This document shows positions 1-10,582 of a DNA stretch of 64,000 nucleotides, in pieces. This DNA is from Cannabis sativa. Its lineage: Eukaryota > Streptophyta > Magnoliopsida > Rosales > Cannabaceae. Each line of letters begins with the position of its first letter. Position 1 is the first letter of the stretch. The stretch is taken from positions 43,263,659 to 43,327,658 of the forward strand of contig NC_083605.1 in the NCBI RefSeq assembly GCF_029168945.1. Reading direction: 5' to 3'. The notes beneath the pieces were generated by a model. It was not told where the DNA came from. It worked only from the letters and a program-made list of their open reading frames with translations, and searched no databases. The translations under genes and the position numbers were made by a program.

Positions 1-114
1 TAGACTCCCTCTTATTGTATGCCGCAAGCTTGATGTATTCCACCTACTAACCGAATCTTGATAAAACTCCAAGAGCTCGAACTCCCTTCGATCACCTTGA
101 AGAGTGCTTGAATC

Positions 115-247
115 CTCCCGATTCAAGGCTTAAAGGCTATCTCCCGAAAGCCTATACAACCATCTGCCGAAGGTTGTGTGCTTGTATCCTCCCGATGCAA
201 GACTTCAAAAGCAATCTCCCGAAAGCTTGTAAATACCCTTCTCCCGA
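115..247. repeat. ~25-bp spaced repeat of CTCCCGA
   Basis: CTCCCG(A) occurs at 115, 141, 189, 216 and 241, and the variant CTGCCGA at 164. Spacing is 23-27 bp. Words between the copies also recur in part (AAGCCT, AAGCTT, AAGGTT). The repeat lies in the presumed R/U5 leader of the partial LTR. Confidence 0.6.
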
Positions 248-479
248 AGGTGCACTGATGTTCTTCTTCGTTGTAGACTTGAATATAGACTCAAGACAAT
301 ACAAACAACAAATAAACAGAGTAAGAGTAGAACAACTCTTCTCTACAAAACAAAGACACTCTTTTCTTAAGATATGAAAGTGAATAAAAGAGTTAACATA
401 ACAAAGACACTCTTTCCTTAAGATATGAATATAATTCTAAGTGTGTGAAAGAGATACAAAACCTAGCAGCTATAAGATG

Positions 480-487
480 TATTTATA
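480..487 (-). promoter_or_regulatory. TATA box of the partial LTR
   Basis: TATAAATA on the minus strand, followed by a pyrimidine-rich leader. This is the expected layout of an LTR U3/R boundary. Transcription would start about 30 bp further left and run toward position 1. Confidence 0.4.
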
Positions 488-1071
488 ATGAATATACATC
501 TCATAGACAGCTTACATTCGGTCTGAACAAGACCTCAACCCACTAGAAACTTCCCTAAAATAATTCTTCAATCAGTCCAGGAATTTCCGTTTCTGTACCT
601 ATAGAATCGTGGGCAGTAACTACAACTTTCCTTTTATAGAAAAGGAAAGTTTAGCTTCGGTTTTCTCTTCAAGAAACCTGATCTTAGAAAATGGGAAACT
701 CAACACAAGATCAGAATAACAGCTGGTTAGCAAAGAATCAATGTGTAATCAAAACTTACCATTTTTACCTCAATTTCCATAAATAGGAAAGCTAGTTAAA
801 CTTTCCTTCCAAGTTTAGATTTACACAAATAGGGAAACCATATCAATATATGCCAGCCGAAATATACATTAAATAATAAAATATTTTTGTCAATTAAATA
901 TGCCAAAAATGGAATTAACAAAATCAATTTTCTCTGATCATAAATGCTAAGTACACAATTTATTCAATCAAAAAATTAATAAATTTAAATACTATTTTGA
1001 ATTGTTACAATAATATATCTAATTTATCAATATATATGATATATATGTATAAATATATTCATCCTCTAACA

Positions 1072-1479
1072 CTTTTAATCATTTCACGAAGAAGAAAAGT
1101 TGTGTAATTCTAATTTTCCATCCTTCATAGTCAATCCATGTCGTATGTTAGCTGCACCATCGAAAAAAAAAATAAGAAACAGATTCATCAATTAAAGATA
1201 GCATATATACTTAAATAACTTACTTTGTATAGTCAACAAATATGTGATATTCATAGCAAAATCGAAATCTGTGAGACAAATAAAAATGTAGAATTGATTG
1301 ATCAAAAGAATTAAACCATAAAAGTAATATGAATTAATTGAGTTAATTTAATAAGCATAGAGATATACATATATAGCTTTCTTTGATTTCTCTGCATTAG
1401 AGTTTGAAGGAATAATGATTGTTGGAGAAGAAAACAATAATCACGATCGTATTAGTAGGAGAAGAAAACGACTTAGTGG
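1072..1479. other. AT-rich sequence with no recognised feature
   Basis: No open frame, terminal repeat or conserved protein motif could be recognised. It lies between the partial LTR and the CACTA-like remnant. It may belong to either, or be older filler. Confidence 0.3.
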
Positions 1480-1809
1480 GGTAATTACATGCAACACTTT
1501 CTAAAAAGTAGTTGCCTCCTTTTTAATATCTATTTTAATTTTTTGTTAAAATATAATAATTATAATTAGTGACACTTTTTAAAAAAGCATGATAGATTTT
1601 ATTATAGTGCAATATGAGACAACAATTATTTTAGAAGTGTTGCCTTATGACATTTAAGTTTGTTATTCAAATAAATATTTTTATTAAGTTAATATTATCT
1701 GGTAACACTTATTGTATATGTTTCTAAATAAGTATTTTAATAAATTTGTAACACTTTTTTCTCATGTGTTGCTAAAAAGGTGTTGCAAAATATTCTTTTT
1801 GTAGTAGTC
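1480..1809 (-). mobile_element. CACTA-like transposon terminal remnant
   Basis: On the minus strand the segment begins at 1809 with CTACTACAAAAAGAAT, close to the common plant CACTA end CACTACTACAAAAA. Inside are repeated subterminal words GTGTTGC/GCAACAC and AACACTTTTT (about 1490, 1570, 1635, 1700, 1750, 1775), as in CACTA subterminal regions. No transposase is visible. The other end and the 3-bp TSD were not found, so this is a remnant or a short non-autonomous copy. Confidence 0.4.
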
Positions 1810-1989
1810 CATGGATGAATGGTTTACAAATCATCTACTTATAATGTCATTCTATTTTCTTTTATGAAATTGAATGGCACAAATGATTCTAATCCTGACA
1901 TTCTATCCCGAAATGATATAATCCTCGATCTTAGAATTTCCTACTTATATATGCTTACTTTAGGAAAATTAGACTTAATGTTAGATTAG

Positions 1990-1994
1990 TAGTG
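1990..1994. repeat. Target-site duplication TAGTG, left
   Basis: TAGTG directly precedes the TGTTAC start of the left Athila LTR and recurs at 8348-8352 just after the CTAACA end of the right LTR. A 5-bp TSD is the normal footprint of Ty3/Gypsy integrase. It shows that both outer ends of this element are original. Confidence 0.85.
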
Positions 1995-2470
1995 TGTTAC
2001 GAATTTTATGTTTATTACGCAAGTATACGCAATCAAGTAGTATCTCACGCAAGTGAGGTCGAACAACAGGGAATTGGATTAAGTACTACTAAACTATACT
2101 TATGATTCTATTTGGTAAAATAATAATTTTGCAATTTAAAAGTAAATAACTCAGAAAATTAAAGAGAAAATAAACGAAGATTAATCAAGATGAGAGATTT
2201 GGGAGGTGAATCCTGTTGATAAGTTACCAATGTTAATACCTAATTGCTATCCTTATGTCAATGTGAAAGACAGATTATAAATTAACCTAACTCTTTTCCG
2301 ATCTTTTAGGTTCTAAATAATATGTTCTCTAATTAACTTCTTAATTAAATCAACACAAAATCAGCATTACGCAATAATCTATTTGTCATTGAGGCTATAT
2401 AAATACTTTCGTTTCACATCAAAACCTAGACTATCCAATTTTAGCATTCTCAATTCTCACTTTTCAGATT
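1995..2470 (-). mobile_element. Truncated 3' LTR of the Athila element
   Basis: About 475 bp match the outer part of the right LTR (from 7115) with few differences, starting with the same TGTTACGAATTTTATG. Homology stops near 2470, where integrase-coding sequence begins. The remaining ~760 bp of LTR is missing. Confidence 0.9.
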
Positions 2471-5400
2471 TAGACACATAGTCGACAACCAATAGAATGT
2501 ACTAATTGCTAAAGGATGAAGGAAAAGGACCCATGAAGTCTATCCCCCACACATCAAATAATTCCACTTCTAAAATCCTTGTTTCTTGAGATATTACTTG
2601 TCCGTTGACAACGATCACATGCCTTAACAAAGGTAGTAGCATCCTTGAATAGTGTTGGCCAAAAGAATCCACTTTGCAACACCTTAGCAGCAGTTCTGGT
2701 TCCACTGAAATGTCCTCCACATGGTAAAGCATGGCAATGATTTAGGATAGAATACATCTCCTCTTCAGGCACACATCTTCTAATTATCTGATCGGCGCAG
2801 TGCTTGTAGAGGATTGGCTCTTCCCAGTAATAATGTTTCACCTCAGAAAAGTACTTCTTCAATTGCTGACGCGAAAGCTCGGGAGGGGTTATTTTTGCAG
2901 CCAAGAAATTGACATAATCAGCATACCATGGTACCATCAGGTTTTCCCTCACACTAAAGAGTTGTTCATCAGGAAATTGCTCATTTATCTGTACCTCCTT
3001 TGTATTTTGACTTTCTTCCAGCTCTAGTCTTGACAAGTGGTCTGCTACCAGATTTTCGGTGCCCTTCTTATCTTTTATCTGTAAGTCAAACTCTTGAAGT
3101 AGAAGTACCCACCGAATCAGTCTCGGCTTTGCATCTTTCTTAGTCATAAGGTATTTGATCGCTGAATGATCTGTGTAGACAATTACCTTATTCCCAATCA
3201 GGTAGGGTCGGAATTTATCACAAGCAAACACAATTGCTAGCATTTCTTTTTCTGTAGTGGCATAATTTAATTGAGCATCATTCAGAGTTCTACTAGCATA
3301 ATAGATTGTGTGAAACACCTTGTCAACTCTTTGACCCAAGACCGCTCCAATTGCATAATCACTTGCATCGCACATCAACTCGAAAGGCAATTCCCAATTT
3401 GGTGAAGTGACTATTGGTGCTGAAATCAATCTCTCCTTTAGAACTTTGAATGCCTTTAAGCAATCTTCTCCATACTCAAATGGAACACCATTGACAAGTA
3501 AACTGGACAAAGGTTTTGAGATCTTTGAGAAGTCCTTGATAAATCTTCAGTAGAAGCCAGCATGTCCTAGGAAACTCCTCACTCCTTTTACAGAAACTGG
3601 AGGTGGCAAATTTTCTATTGTTGAACATTAGCCTTATCCACCTCAATTCTTGCCTTTGAAATTTTGTGCCCAAGAACAATTCCTTCTGTTACCATAAAGT
3701 GGCACTTCTCCCAGTTTAGCACCAAGTTAGACTTCTCGCACCTTGTTAGCACCTTTTCTAGATTTTCTAAACAATGATCGAAGGAGGAACCAAAGACCGA
3801 GAAATCATCCATGAAGATTTCAATACAAGATTCAATCAAGTCTGAAAAGATAGCCATCATACACTTTTGAAAAGTAGCAGGGGCGTTACACAAACTGAAT
3901 GGCATTCTTCTGAAAGCAAAGGTACCGTAGGGACATGTGAAAGTAGTCTTTTCCTGATCTTCAGGTGCTATAGCTATCTGGTGGTATCCAGAGTAGCCAT
4001 CAAGAAAGCAGTAATACTCTTGCCCCGCCAATCTGTCTAGCATTTGATCAATGAAGGGCAAAGGAAAGTGATCTTTTCGGGTTGCTTTGTTGAGTTTCCT
4101 GTAATCGATGCAAATCCTCCAACCAGTGACTGTTCTCGTAGGAATCAACTCATTCTTTTCATTCTTGATCACAGTCATTCCACCTTTCTTTGGAACCACT
4201 TGCACCGGGCTAAGCCACTTACTATCTGAAATGGGATAAGTAACTCCAGCATCCAACCACTTGACTACTTCTTTTCTGACAACTTCCTTCATGGGTGGAA
4301 TGAGTCTTCGTTGAGCGTCGATTGTCGGTTTGGGATTGTCTTCCATTATAATTCGGTGCATCACCGTTGAAGGACTGATTCCTTTGACATCACCTAGTGT
4401 CCAAGCGATAGCCTAGTTGTGAGCTCGGAGTACCCTCAGTAGTCTATCAGTTTCCACATAAGAAAGAGAAGCTGACACAATAACTGGCAGCTTTTTATCT
4501 TTACCCAAAAACTCATACCTCAAGTGACTAGGAAGCACCTTCAATTCAAGTTCTGGAGGCTTTTCAGTAGATGGCATCAGCTCTTTTGGAACTACTCCCA
4601 ATTCCTCATAATACCTTCTGTTCAAGGGCCCATAGGAATAAAGCCACTTCACATAACCCATGACCTCTTGTCCCTCTTGCTCCGTCAATTCAACTTCAGT
4701 TAAACTCAGTTCGAGAGGATCATCTAGCAGCTTTTTCTCACCCACAATTTCATCAATCAAATCAATGAAGAAACAGTTATCACTTGCCTTTGGGTATGTC
4801 ATAGCCTTTAGCACATTAAAGACCACTTCTTCTCCTTGGACTCTCAGCTTTAATTCACCCTTTTGAACATCGATCAAGGCTTGGCCAGTTGCCAAGAATG
4901 GTCTCCCAAGAATGATTGGGACATTGCTATCTTCTTCCATATCCAGAACAATGAAATCAGCTGGAAAGATGAACTTGTCAACTTTAACTAACACATCCTC
5001 AATGACTCCTCTAGGATGAGCTAGTGATCGATCCGCCAATTGGAGAGTTACCGTGGTTGGCTTTGCTTTACCCAAGTGCAATCTTTTAAACACTGATAGA
5101 GGCATCAAGTTAATGTGGCTCCCAAGTCACATAGTGCATTTATTCCTTCAATTCTCCCAATAGTACAAGGAATAGTGAAACTCCCTGGATCTTTGAGTTT
5201 GGGAGGGGGTTTCTTCTGTAGAATGGCGCTGCAGTCTTCAGTTAGAGCCACTGTCTCATAATCCTCCATCTTTCTCTTCTTTGACAGAATCTCCTTCATG
5301 AACTTCACATAACTTGGCATCTGCTCTAAAGCTTCAGCAAAGGGAATGTTAATGTGAAGTCTTTTGAAGACTTCTAGGAATTTGGTGAACTGCTTGTCTA

Positions 5401-5656
5401 GACTTGACTTTCTGAGCCTCTGAGGATAGGGTATTTTCACATGGTGATCAATGCTAATAGGTGGAGACTTTTGTGGTTGTGTTGGGCTGTCAGTAGCCTT
5501 CTCTGCTGTTGGTGTTGGGGTTGGCATTGGTTGAGCTTTATTCTCCTTGTCTCCATCAGCTGGTTGTGGCAATTCAAGACCATCATAATTCTTACCGCTT
5601 CTCAGGGTAATTGCTTTGCAGTTTTCTTTGGGATTGACTTCAGCTGTGCTAGGCAA
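2471..5656 (-). pseudogene. Athila pol: protease, RT, RNase H, integrase start
   Basis: Encodes the enzymes for reverse transcription and integration. The protease site CDLGA lies near 5115, just before a one-base frameshift, and the domain continues to about 4760. A TAG stop at 4413-4415 splits protease from reverse transcriptase. RT (about 4364-3615) shows FLDGYSGYHQ and the catalytic FMDD. After another frame break near 3620, RNase H (about 3510-3010) shows [25 protein letters not shown] and ADHLSR. The integrase zinc finger (H-H-C-C) follows at about 2790-2640, with a frame break near 2560. The core starts (WGIDFMGPFP), hits a TAG at 2502-2504 and ends at the deletion junction near 2470, before two of the three catalytic acids. 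The gene is clearly dead. Confidence 0.9.
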
Positions 5657-5902
5657 ATTTCCTTGAGGATGGGTTGCTACCTAAGTTGCTAGTTGGCCCA
5701 TCTGAGTCTGCAGGTCTTTGATTGAAGATCTAGTTTCAGTCATGAATTGTAGCAGTAAATCTGTTTGCAAACTAGAATTTCAACCAGAGGCTTGTTGCTG
5801 ATTAAACTGTTGGTTTTATGTCTGGTTCTGATTTCATTGCTGATAGAACCCACTGTTTCTTCGGTTACCACCTTTGTTGAACCCATAGTTGTTGTTGTTA
5901 TT

Positions 5903-6844
5903 CTACGAAAAATTTCCAATGGCTTTAGCTTCATCCATTGGCAAATCATCCACATCTGCTTGACACTCTGAAAAGTGATGACTTCCTCCACATAACTCAC
6001 AAACAACTTTGGCTTGCTTAGCTTGCCCTGCAATTAGCTTTGTCAATGCCTCAACCTGAGCTGTCAACTTTGTGATGGCATCAACCTCTAACACACCAGC
6101 TACCTTCTTAGTTTGACTCATTTCAGTTGGCCACTGCTGATTGTTTAGAGCCATCTCCTCCAATAGATCGTAAGCCTCATTAGCACTCTTTCTCATAAAG
6201 GCTCCACAAGCTGCTGCATCTATCAGAGTTCTAGTGTTACCAACCAACCCGTTGTAGAAATTGTGGACCAGCATCCACTTCTCTATACCATGATGAGGGC
6301 ACTTTCTGATCAGATCCTTAAACCTCTCCCAAGACTCATGGAGAGATTCATTATCTTGTTGGCAGAAGTTGTTGATTTCTTCTCGCAGCTTTGCAGACTT
6401 AGCTGGAGGAAAGAACTTTGACAAGAATTTCGTTGCCAGATCATTCCGGGTGGCTATAGAGTTGGGTGGCAAGGAGTTTAACCAACTCTTGGCTCGTTCT
6501 CTGAGCGAGAATGGGAACAGTCTCAGTCGAATGGCATCATCACTAACTCCATTAACTTTAAAAGTTTCACAAAGTTCCATGAAGTTAGAGAGATGCAGAT
6601 TAGGATCTTCAGAAGGGAGGCCACCAAACTGAACTGACGACTGCACCATTTGAAGTATGGCAGGTTTGATCTCAAAGTTATTCGCATCCACTGCCGGTGG
6701 CCTGATACATGACTGCACTCCCGTCAGAGTAGGGAGAATGTAATCTCTCAAGCTACGACCATTAGCTTGATCTTCCACGGCGCCACCATTATTACCGTTA
6801 TTACCTCCATTGTTTGCAGCATTAGCATTCACATTAGCAACCAT
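5903..6844 (-). pseudogene. Athila gag polyprotein (capsid/nucleocapsid)
   Basis: A frame of about 313 codons encodes the structural Gag that packages element RNA. It has an asparagine/glycine-rich N-terminus, the retrotransposon Gag core (residues about 55-210, with [16 protein letters not shown] and [17 protein letters not shown]) and a zinc-knuckle-like [13 protein letters not shown] near residue 285. In full Athila elements gag runs on into protease. Here the frame stops at 5903. The downstream linker (about 5900-5660) has stops and frame breaks before the open part at 5656. The ATG at 6844 lies about 250 bp from the primer-binding site, as expected. Confidence 0.85.
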
Positions 6845-7091
6845 GATTTCTGAAGTTTCAGCAGTTGCTGAAACTCCTTCTTGCCTCTTGTTCTTTCAGT
6901 TTCTCCTACAAGTTTTCTTTATTTCAGGATCAACTAGTAATATGACTGCTTGTCCTTGACGGCGCATACACTTAGGATTCCTGAAATAGATCAAGAAAAT
7001 ATTGCAAGAAAAAGGTTAGAAAATCAACAAGAGAAAATATACTAATGTAGAAGTTAGTATAATTTTGTGCAGTATTGATCTTTAAACAGTT

Positions 7092-7108
7092 CCCCGGCAG
7101 CGGTGCCA
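7092..7108 (-). promoter_or_regulatory. Primer-binding site of the Athila element
   Basis: On the minus strand the site reads TGGCACCGCTGCCGGGG, six bases inside the 5' LTR. It matches the Athila-type site complementary to the 3' end of tRNA-Asp (TGGCGCCGTTGCCGGGG) except for two changes. It would prime minus-strand DNA synthesis. Confidence 0.85.
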
Positions 7109-7938
7109 AAAACTTGTTACGAATTTTATGTTTATTACGCAAGTATACGCAATCAAGTAGTATCTCACGCAAGTGAGGTCGAACCACAGGGAATTGGATT
7201 AAGTACTACTAAACTATACTTATGATTCTATTTGGTAAAATAATAATTTTGCAATTTAAAAGTAAATAACTCAAAAAATTAAAGAGAAAATAAACGAAGA
7301 TTAATCAAGATGAGAGATTAGGGAGGTGAATCCTGTTGATAAGTTACCAAAGTTAATACCTAATTGTTATCCTTGTCTCAATGTGAAAGACAGATTATAA
7401 TTAACCTAACTCTTTTCAGATCTTTTAGGTTCTAAATAATATGTTCTCTAATTAACTTCTTAATTAAATCAACACAAAATCAGCATTACGCAATAATCTA
7501 TTTGTCATTGAGGCTATGTAAATACTTTCGTTTCACATCAAAACCTAGACTATCCAATTTTAGCATTCTCAATTCTCACTTTTCAAATTTCGAATTGAGA
7601 TCATTAAACATGTAAAAGGTGATCAAGCTTGCACGTGGAATTAAACACAAATATAGATAGTATTCACGCATAAGATGAAGGAATGGCAATTATTTATTAA
7701 CTAGGCATAAACTTAAACAACATTCATCATCCTCCCTTATTGGGAAATTTAGTTCAACATAACTCTAAAAATATCCATGATTAATTCAGAAACAAAACTA
7801 AACATAAAAGAAGAAATTAAGGGTAAAAGAAAGAAACTAGAAGGTGATATCGCTCCGGGTCTTCAAGATAGCTTCCTCTCCACTTGCATCCACTATTTAG
7901 GTCTATTTCTGCTTACCCTGACCTTCAGTGTCATATTC

Positions 7939-7946
7939 CTTATATA
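7939..7946 (-). promoter_or_regulatory. TATA box of the Athila LTR
   Basis: TATATAAG on the minus strand within CCCTATATAAGGAAT. It is the likely core promoter of the element, about 400 bp from the LTR 5' end and directly downstream of the GTCGCGAC cluster. Confidence 0.6.
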
Positions 7947-8015
7947 GGGATGAGAGGTGTGCCTCCAATTTGAGAAAAAATCAAAATTAGGTCAAATCTG
8001 CGATTTCCGTACCTT

Positions 8016-8161
8016 GTCGCGACTAGCATTTAAGCTGGTCGCGACTATAGGCAAACCTCGAAAATCAGAGGTTCTGCCAAATCTCGAAGTCGCGACCAGA
8101 GTCGCGACCAGGAAAAAGGGTCGCGACTTGGCTCTCTGGAGGTCGCGACTACTGACGCGTC
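8016..8161. repeat. Cluster of six GTCGCGAC palindromes in the LTR U3
   Basis: The perfect 8-bp palindrome GTCGCGAC occurs at 8016, 8038, 8089, 8101, 8120 and 8142, and the related palindrome GACGCGTC at 8154. The surrounding LTR is AT-rich, so this CpG-dense island stands out. Its place just upstream of the TATA box suggests regulatory sites. CGCG is the core of the plant CAMTA-binding box, but the binding factor is unknown. Confidence 0.8.
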
Positions 8162-8347
8162 TGGAGCCGAATTTTCAAATTTTTTTCCAGTTTGTCCCAG
8201 TTTTTTGCCATTTGACTGAATTTGAAATTTAACACCCCGGGAACCTGAAATAATGAAAATCAAGCGTAAAACTGCTCCAAAAGACACCAATAGACGAGAA
8301 AATGCTAACTTTAAAGACCCAAAACATAGGCTAAATATAACCTAACA

Positions 8348-8352
8348 TAGTG
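8348..8352. repeat. Target-site duplication TAGTG, right
   Basis: Second copy of the 5-bp duplication, matching 1990-1994. The sequence beyond it continues the interrupted Copia element. Confidence 0.85.
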
Positions 8353-10570
8353 GTGGTCCAAGCTATAATCATTACTCATTGTATATTTGGTATAAATTTA
8401 AGTCTTTTACTTTAAATTTTAGATTCCAAATAGAAATTTTATATTTTTGTTTCCAGAATACAATACAGTTCAACTTTCACAAATGTTTAATATCAATTTT
8501 CTGTCAATGGATTCAAACTGTATATGTTAAAGTATGGAATATAAGTTTAGTATTCTGTGACCAGGATGCACTTGCACTATTCTAAGAACTCTTTAATGTA
8601 ACTAGACCTAAGTCATCGAAAGACCACAACCACATTCTTATATAGATCTATGGCATTTGTATCTTATTCATAGTGGTTTTGACAAGATCCTTCTCTGGAA
8701 AGTGTCAATATGCCTATATCCACTGAAAGGAAAATCATCTCATTCAATGATGAAGGTACATGCAGGGGTGGATATGAGTTTTCGTTATATTCTTAAAACG
8801 ATTACTCTAGATTTTACCTTATGCAAAGAAATTTGAAATGTTTGAAAAATTTCATAAATTTCTAGCAATGGTGAAAAACCGTTAAGGTAAGTTGTTAAAG
8901 ATCTTGCGAACTGATAGGGGTGGAGAAATATTTGATAGGTATGCAGTTCAAAGATCATTAAGTTGATTTTTGAATTATATCGAAACTTACCTCCCCAGAA
9001 ATTCGATTTGCATATTGATGATAATATAAGGTCTATGATTAGTTACTAATCGTTGCCTAAGTCCTTCTAAGGAAATACCCTAGTGATAGGAAAATTTTAG
9101 AATGATGGAATGGTTGTGTACTTAGTATAAACCATTACTAGATTCATGGATGACCTAATCGTGATCTTAAGAAAAGCTAGAACTGTTAACCAAGGTTTGC
9201 ATGTTTGTTAGCTATTCTAAGTGATTAGGGGTGGACCATCCCATGGTCATTAAGATAAGAAAGTGTTTGTATTAACAAATACTACTTTTCTAAGAAAATG
9301 ACTAAGTCTGAAAACAAAGTACAAAATAAAGGAGATATTTTTCTTGATTCCAAAAGTGTTCTATCATCTTATTCTGTATAAGATGATCCCACTACCTCTG
9401 TTATTTTGACACAACCGAAGAGGACAATACCATTTAGTATTCTTAGACAAAAAATTCACGGTACCTTGTCGTAGTGGGAGGGTTTCACGGAACTCACTCT
9501 GTGATGACTTGGAAGACACTTGTGATGAAAATCCATTGTTAGTTTAAACAAGTAATGGATTGTGAGAATAAGGAACTAAGAAGTACAACCAAGAACACTA
9601 TGGTTAAAACCATTCACATGGAACAACTAAAAGTTTTCTATTACAAAGACAAGCAAGGAAATTTTGTTCGTAAGTCTATTCAATGGACTTAACAAAACTT
9701 CCTGCTCCTAGTATTGTAGGTTTGAGATTATCTAAACCTATGGTTTGTGGTATACCTGATAATTTACTTACTCTAGTGCAAGCAACTTTCTTTAGTAAGT
9801 TGTGGCAATCTATAGAAGCTTCTCGACTTCTAGATATAGATTTTATTTATCTAAGGAAAAGTTTAGCCTATTCCAGAAAAGATAAAGCCATGAAAGCATT
9901 CCTTCAATCAACAATGAGAGGTCTCAGATATGCTTTAGTATGTCTTAGACCAGACACATGTTGTTGAGTGGGAGTAAAGAGTAGGTATTAGATTAATCCA
10001 GGAAAGGAACTTTGGAAGACAATCAAGTAAATCTTAAGATCAAGAAGAGGAACTATATGTTAGTCGATAAGGGTGTATTTAATACTCTTAGACTACCCCG
10101 AATCAGATTTCTAGACTTGCCTTAGTGCTAGAAAGTCTACTGATGAGATGGTTATTACTCTTGGGGTGGAGTAGTGATTTTGGAGAAGTGTAAAAACCTA
10201 TCTGAAGTCTCTAAGTCTACCAGAGGGACTGAATGTTAAAGTTGCAGGAAAGATACTTATTCAGGCTAAGGAAAGTTCTATACATTTTTGGCATTGTTCC
10301 AACATTTATTAACTACAAGTGTTACTTCCTAATTAACGCAAAAGTAGTTGCCAAAAGTAAAGAATCCAGTTTCCCTAAGGGAGTAGACATATATAGAGGA
10401 ATTTTACAATATCAAGTATTTTATGATTAAGGAAATGTAATGGTGGAGGGAAGGTTGAATTGAATACAATTTGTTAGATCCTATTACGAAAACTATACTA
10501 CAAACTACACTTGATTTGGATATCCAGATGTTGATATTATTTGAAATGCACCTTTTGTTTTATATTAGTG
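8353..10570 (+). pseudogene. Degenerate Copia pol (integrase, RT, RNase H remnants)
   Basis: No long frame survives, but the three-frame translation shows Copia landmarks in the right order. GAG-preintegrase/integrase traces (RGGYEFS, then LRTDRGGE) lie at about 8600-8930. The RT C-terminal part (about 9880-10060) includes RYALVCLRPDT followed by SRYQINPGKELWKT. RNase H traces lie at about 10060-10560, ending with a DPITK-type motif before the LTR. Many stops and frameshifts show an old insertion. About 170 bp left of the Athila element (1816-1989) are probably the continuation of the same element. Lineage within Copia is not assignable. Confidence 0.7.
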
Positions 10571-10582
10571 CAAGTGGGAGTT
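10571..10582 (+). promoter_or_regulatory. Polypurine tract of the Copia element
   Basis: CAAGTGGGAGTT directly precedes the LTR start, as in many plant Copia elements. It primes plus-strand DNA and fixes plus orientation for the element. Confidence 0.75.

Larger units (their letters stand above)
1..1071 (-). mobile_element. Partial LTR, minus orientation (likely Copia-type)
   Basis: Read on the minus strand, the segment starts with TGTTAGAGGATG at 1071, a typical LTR start. It then runs through an AT-rich U3-like part to a TATA box (480-487) and a CT-rich leader. The downstream part (115-247) carries six spaced copies of CTCCCGA or CTGCCGA. The other end lies outside the window, so a matching LTR, TSD and coding region cannot be checked. 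The Copia assignment is only an impression from LTR style. An unrelated promoter-bearing repeat is the alternative. Confidence 0.4.
1995..8347 (-). mobile_element. Athila-lineage Ty3/Gypsy retrotransposon, internally deleted
   Basis: The element lies on the minus strand between TAGTG duplications. From right to left it has a 5' LTR (7115-8347), a primer-binding site, gag, then protease, reverse transcriptase, RNase H and the start of integrase, and a truncated 3' LTR (1995 to about 2470). The gag sequence ([27 protein letters not shown]) and the tRNA-Asp-type primer site are typical of the Athila lineage. The integrase catalytic core, the polypurine tract and the rest of the 3' LTR are gone. 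Several stops and frameshifts leave it non-autonomous. It is inserted in a degenerate Copia element whose sequence continues on both sides. Confidence 0.9.
7115..8347 (-). mobile_element. 5' LTR of the Athila element
   Basis: A full 1233-bp LTR with TG/CA ends. Its left ~475 bp match the truncated left LTR. On the minus strand U3 is about 8347-7947, the TATA box is at 7939-7946, and R/U5 run to 7115. U3 contains a cluster of GTCGCGAC palindromes (8016-8149). Confidence 0.9.
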
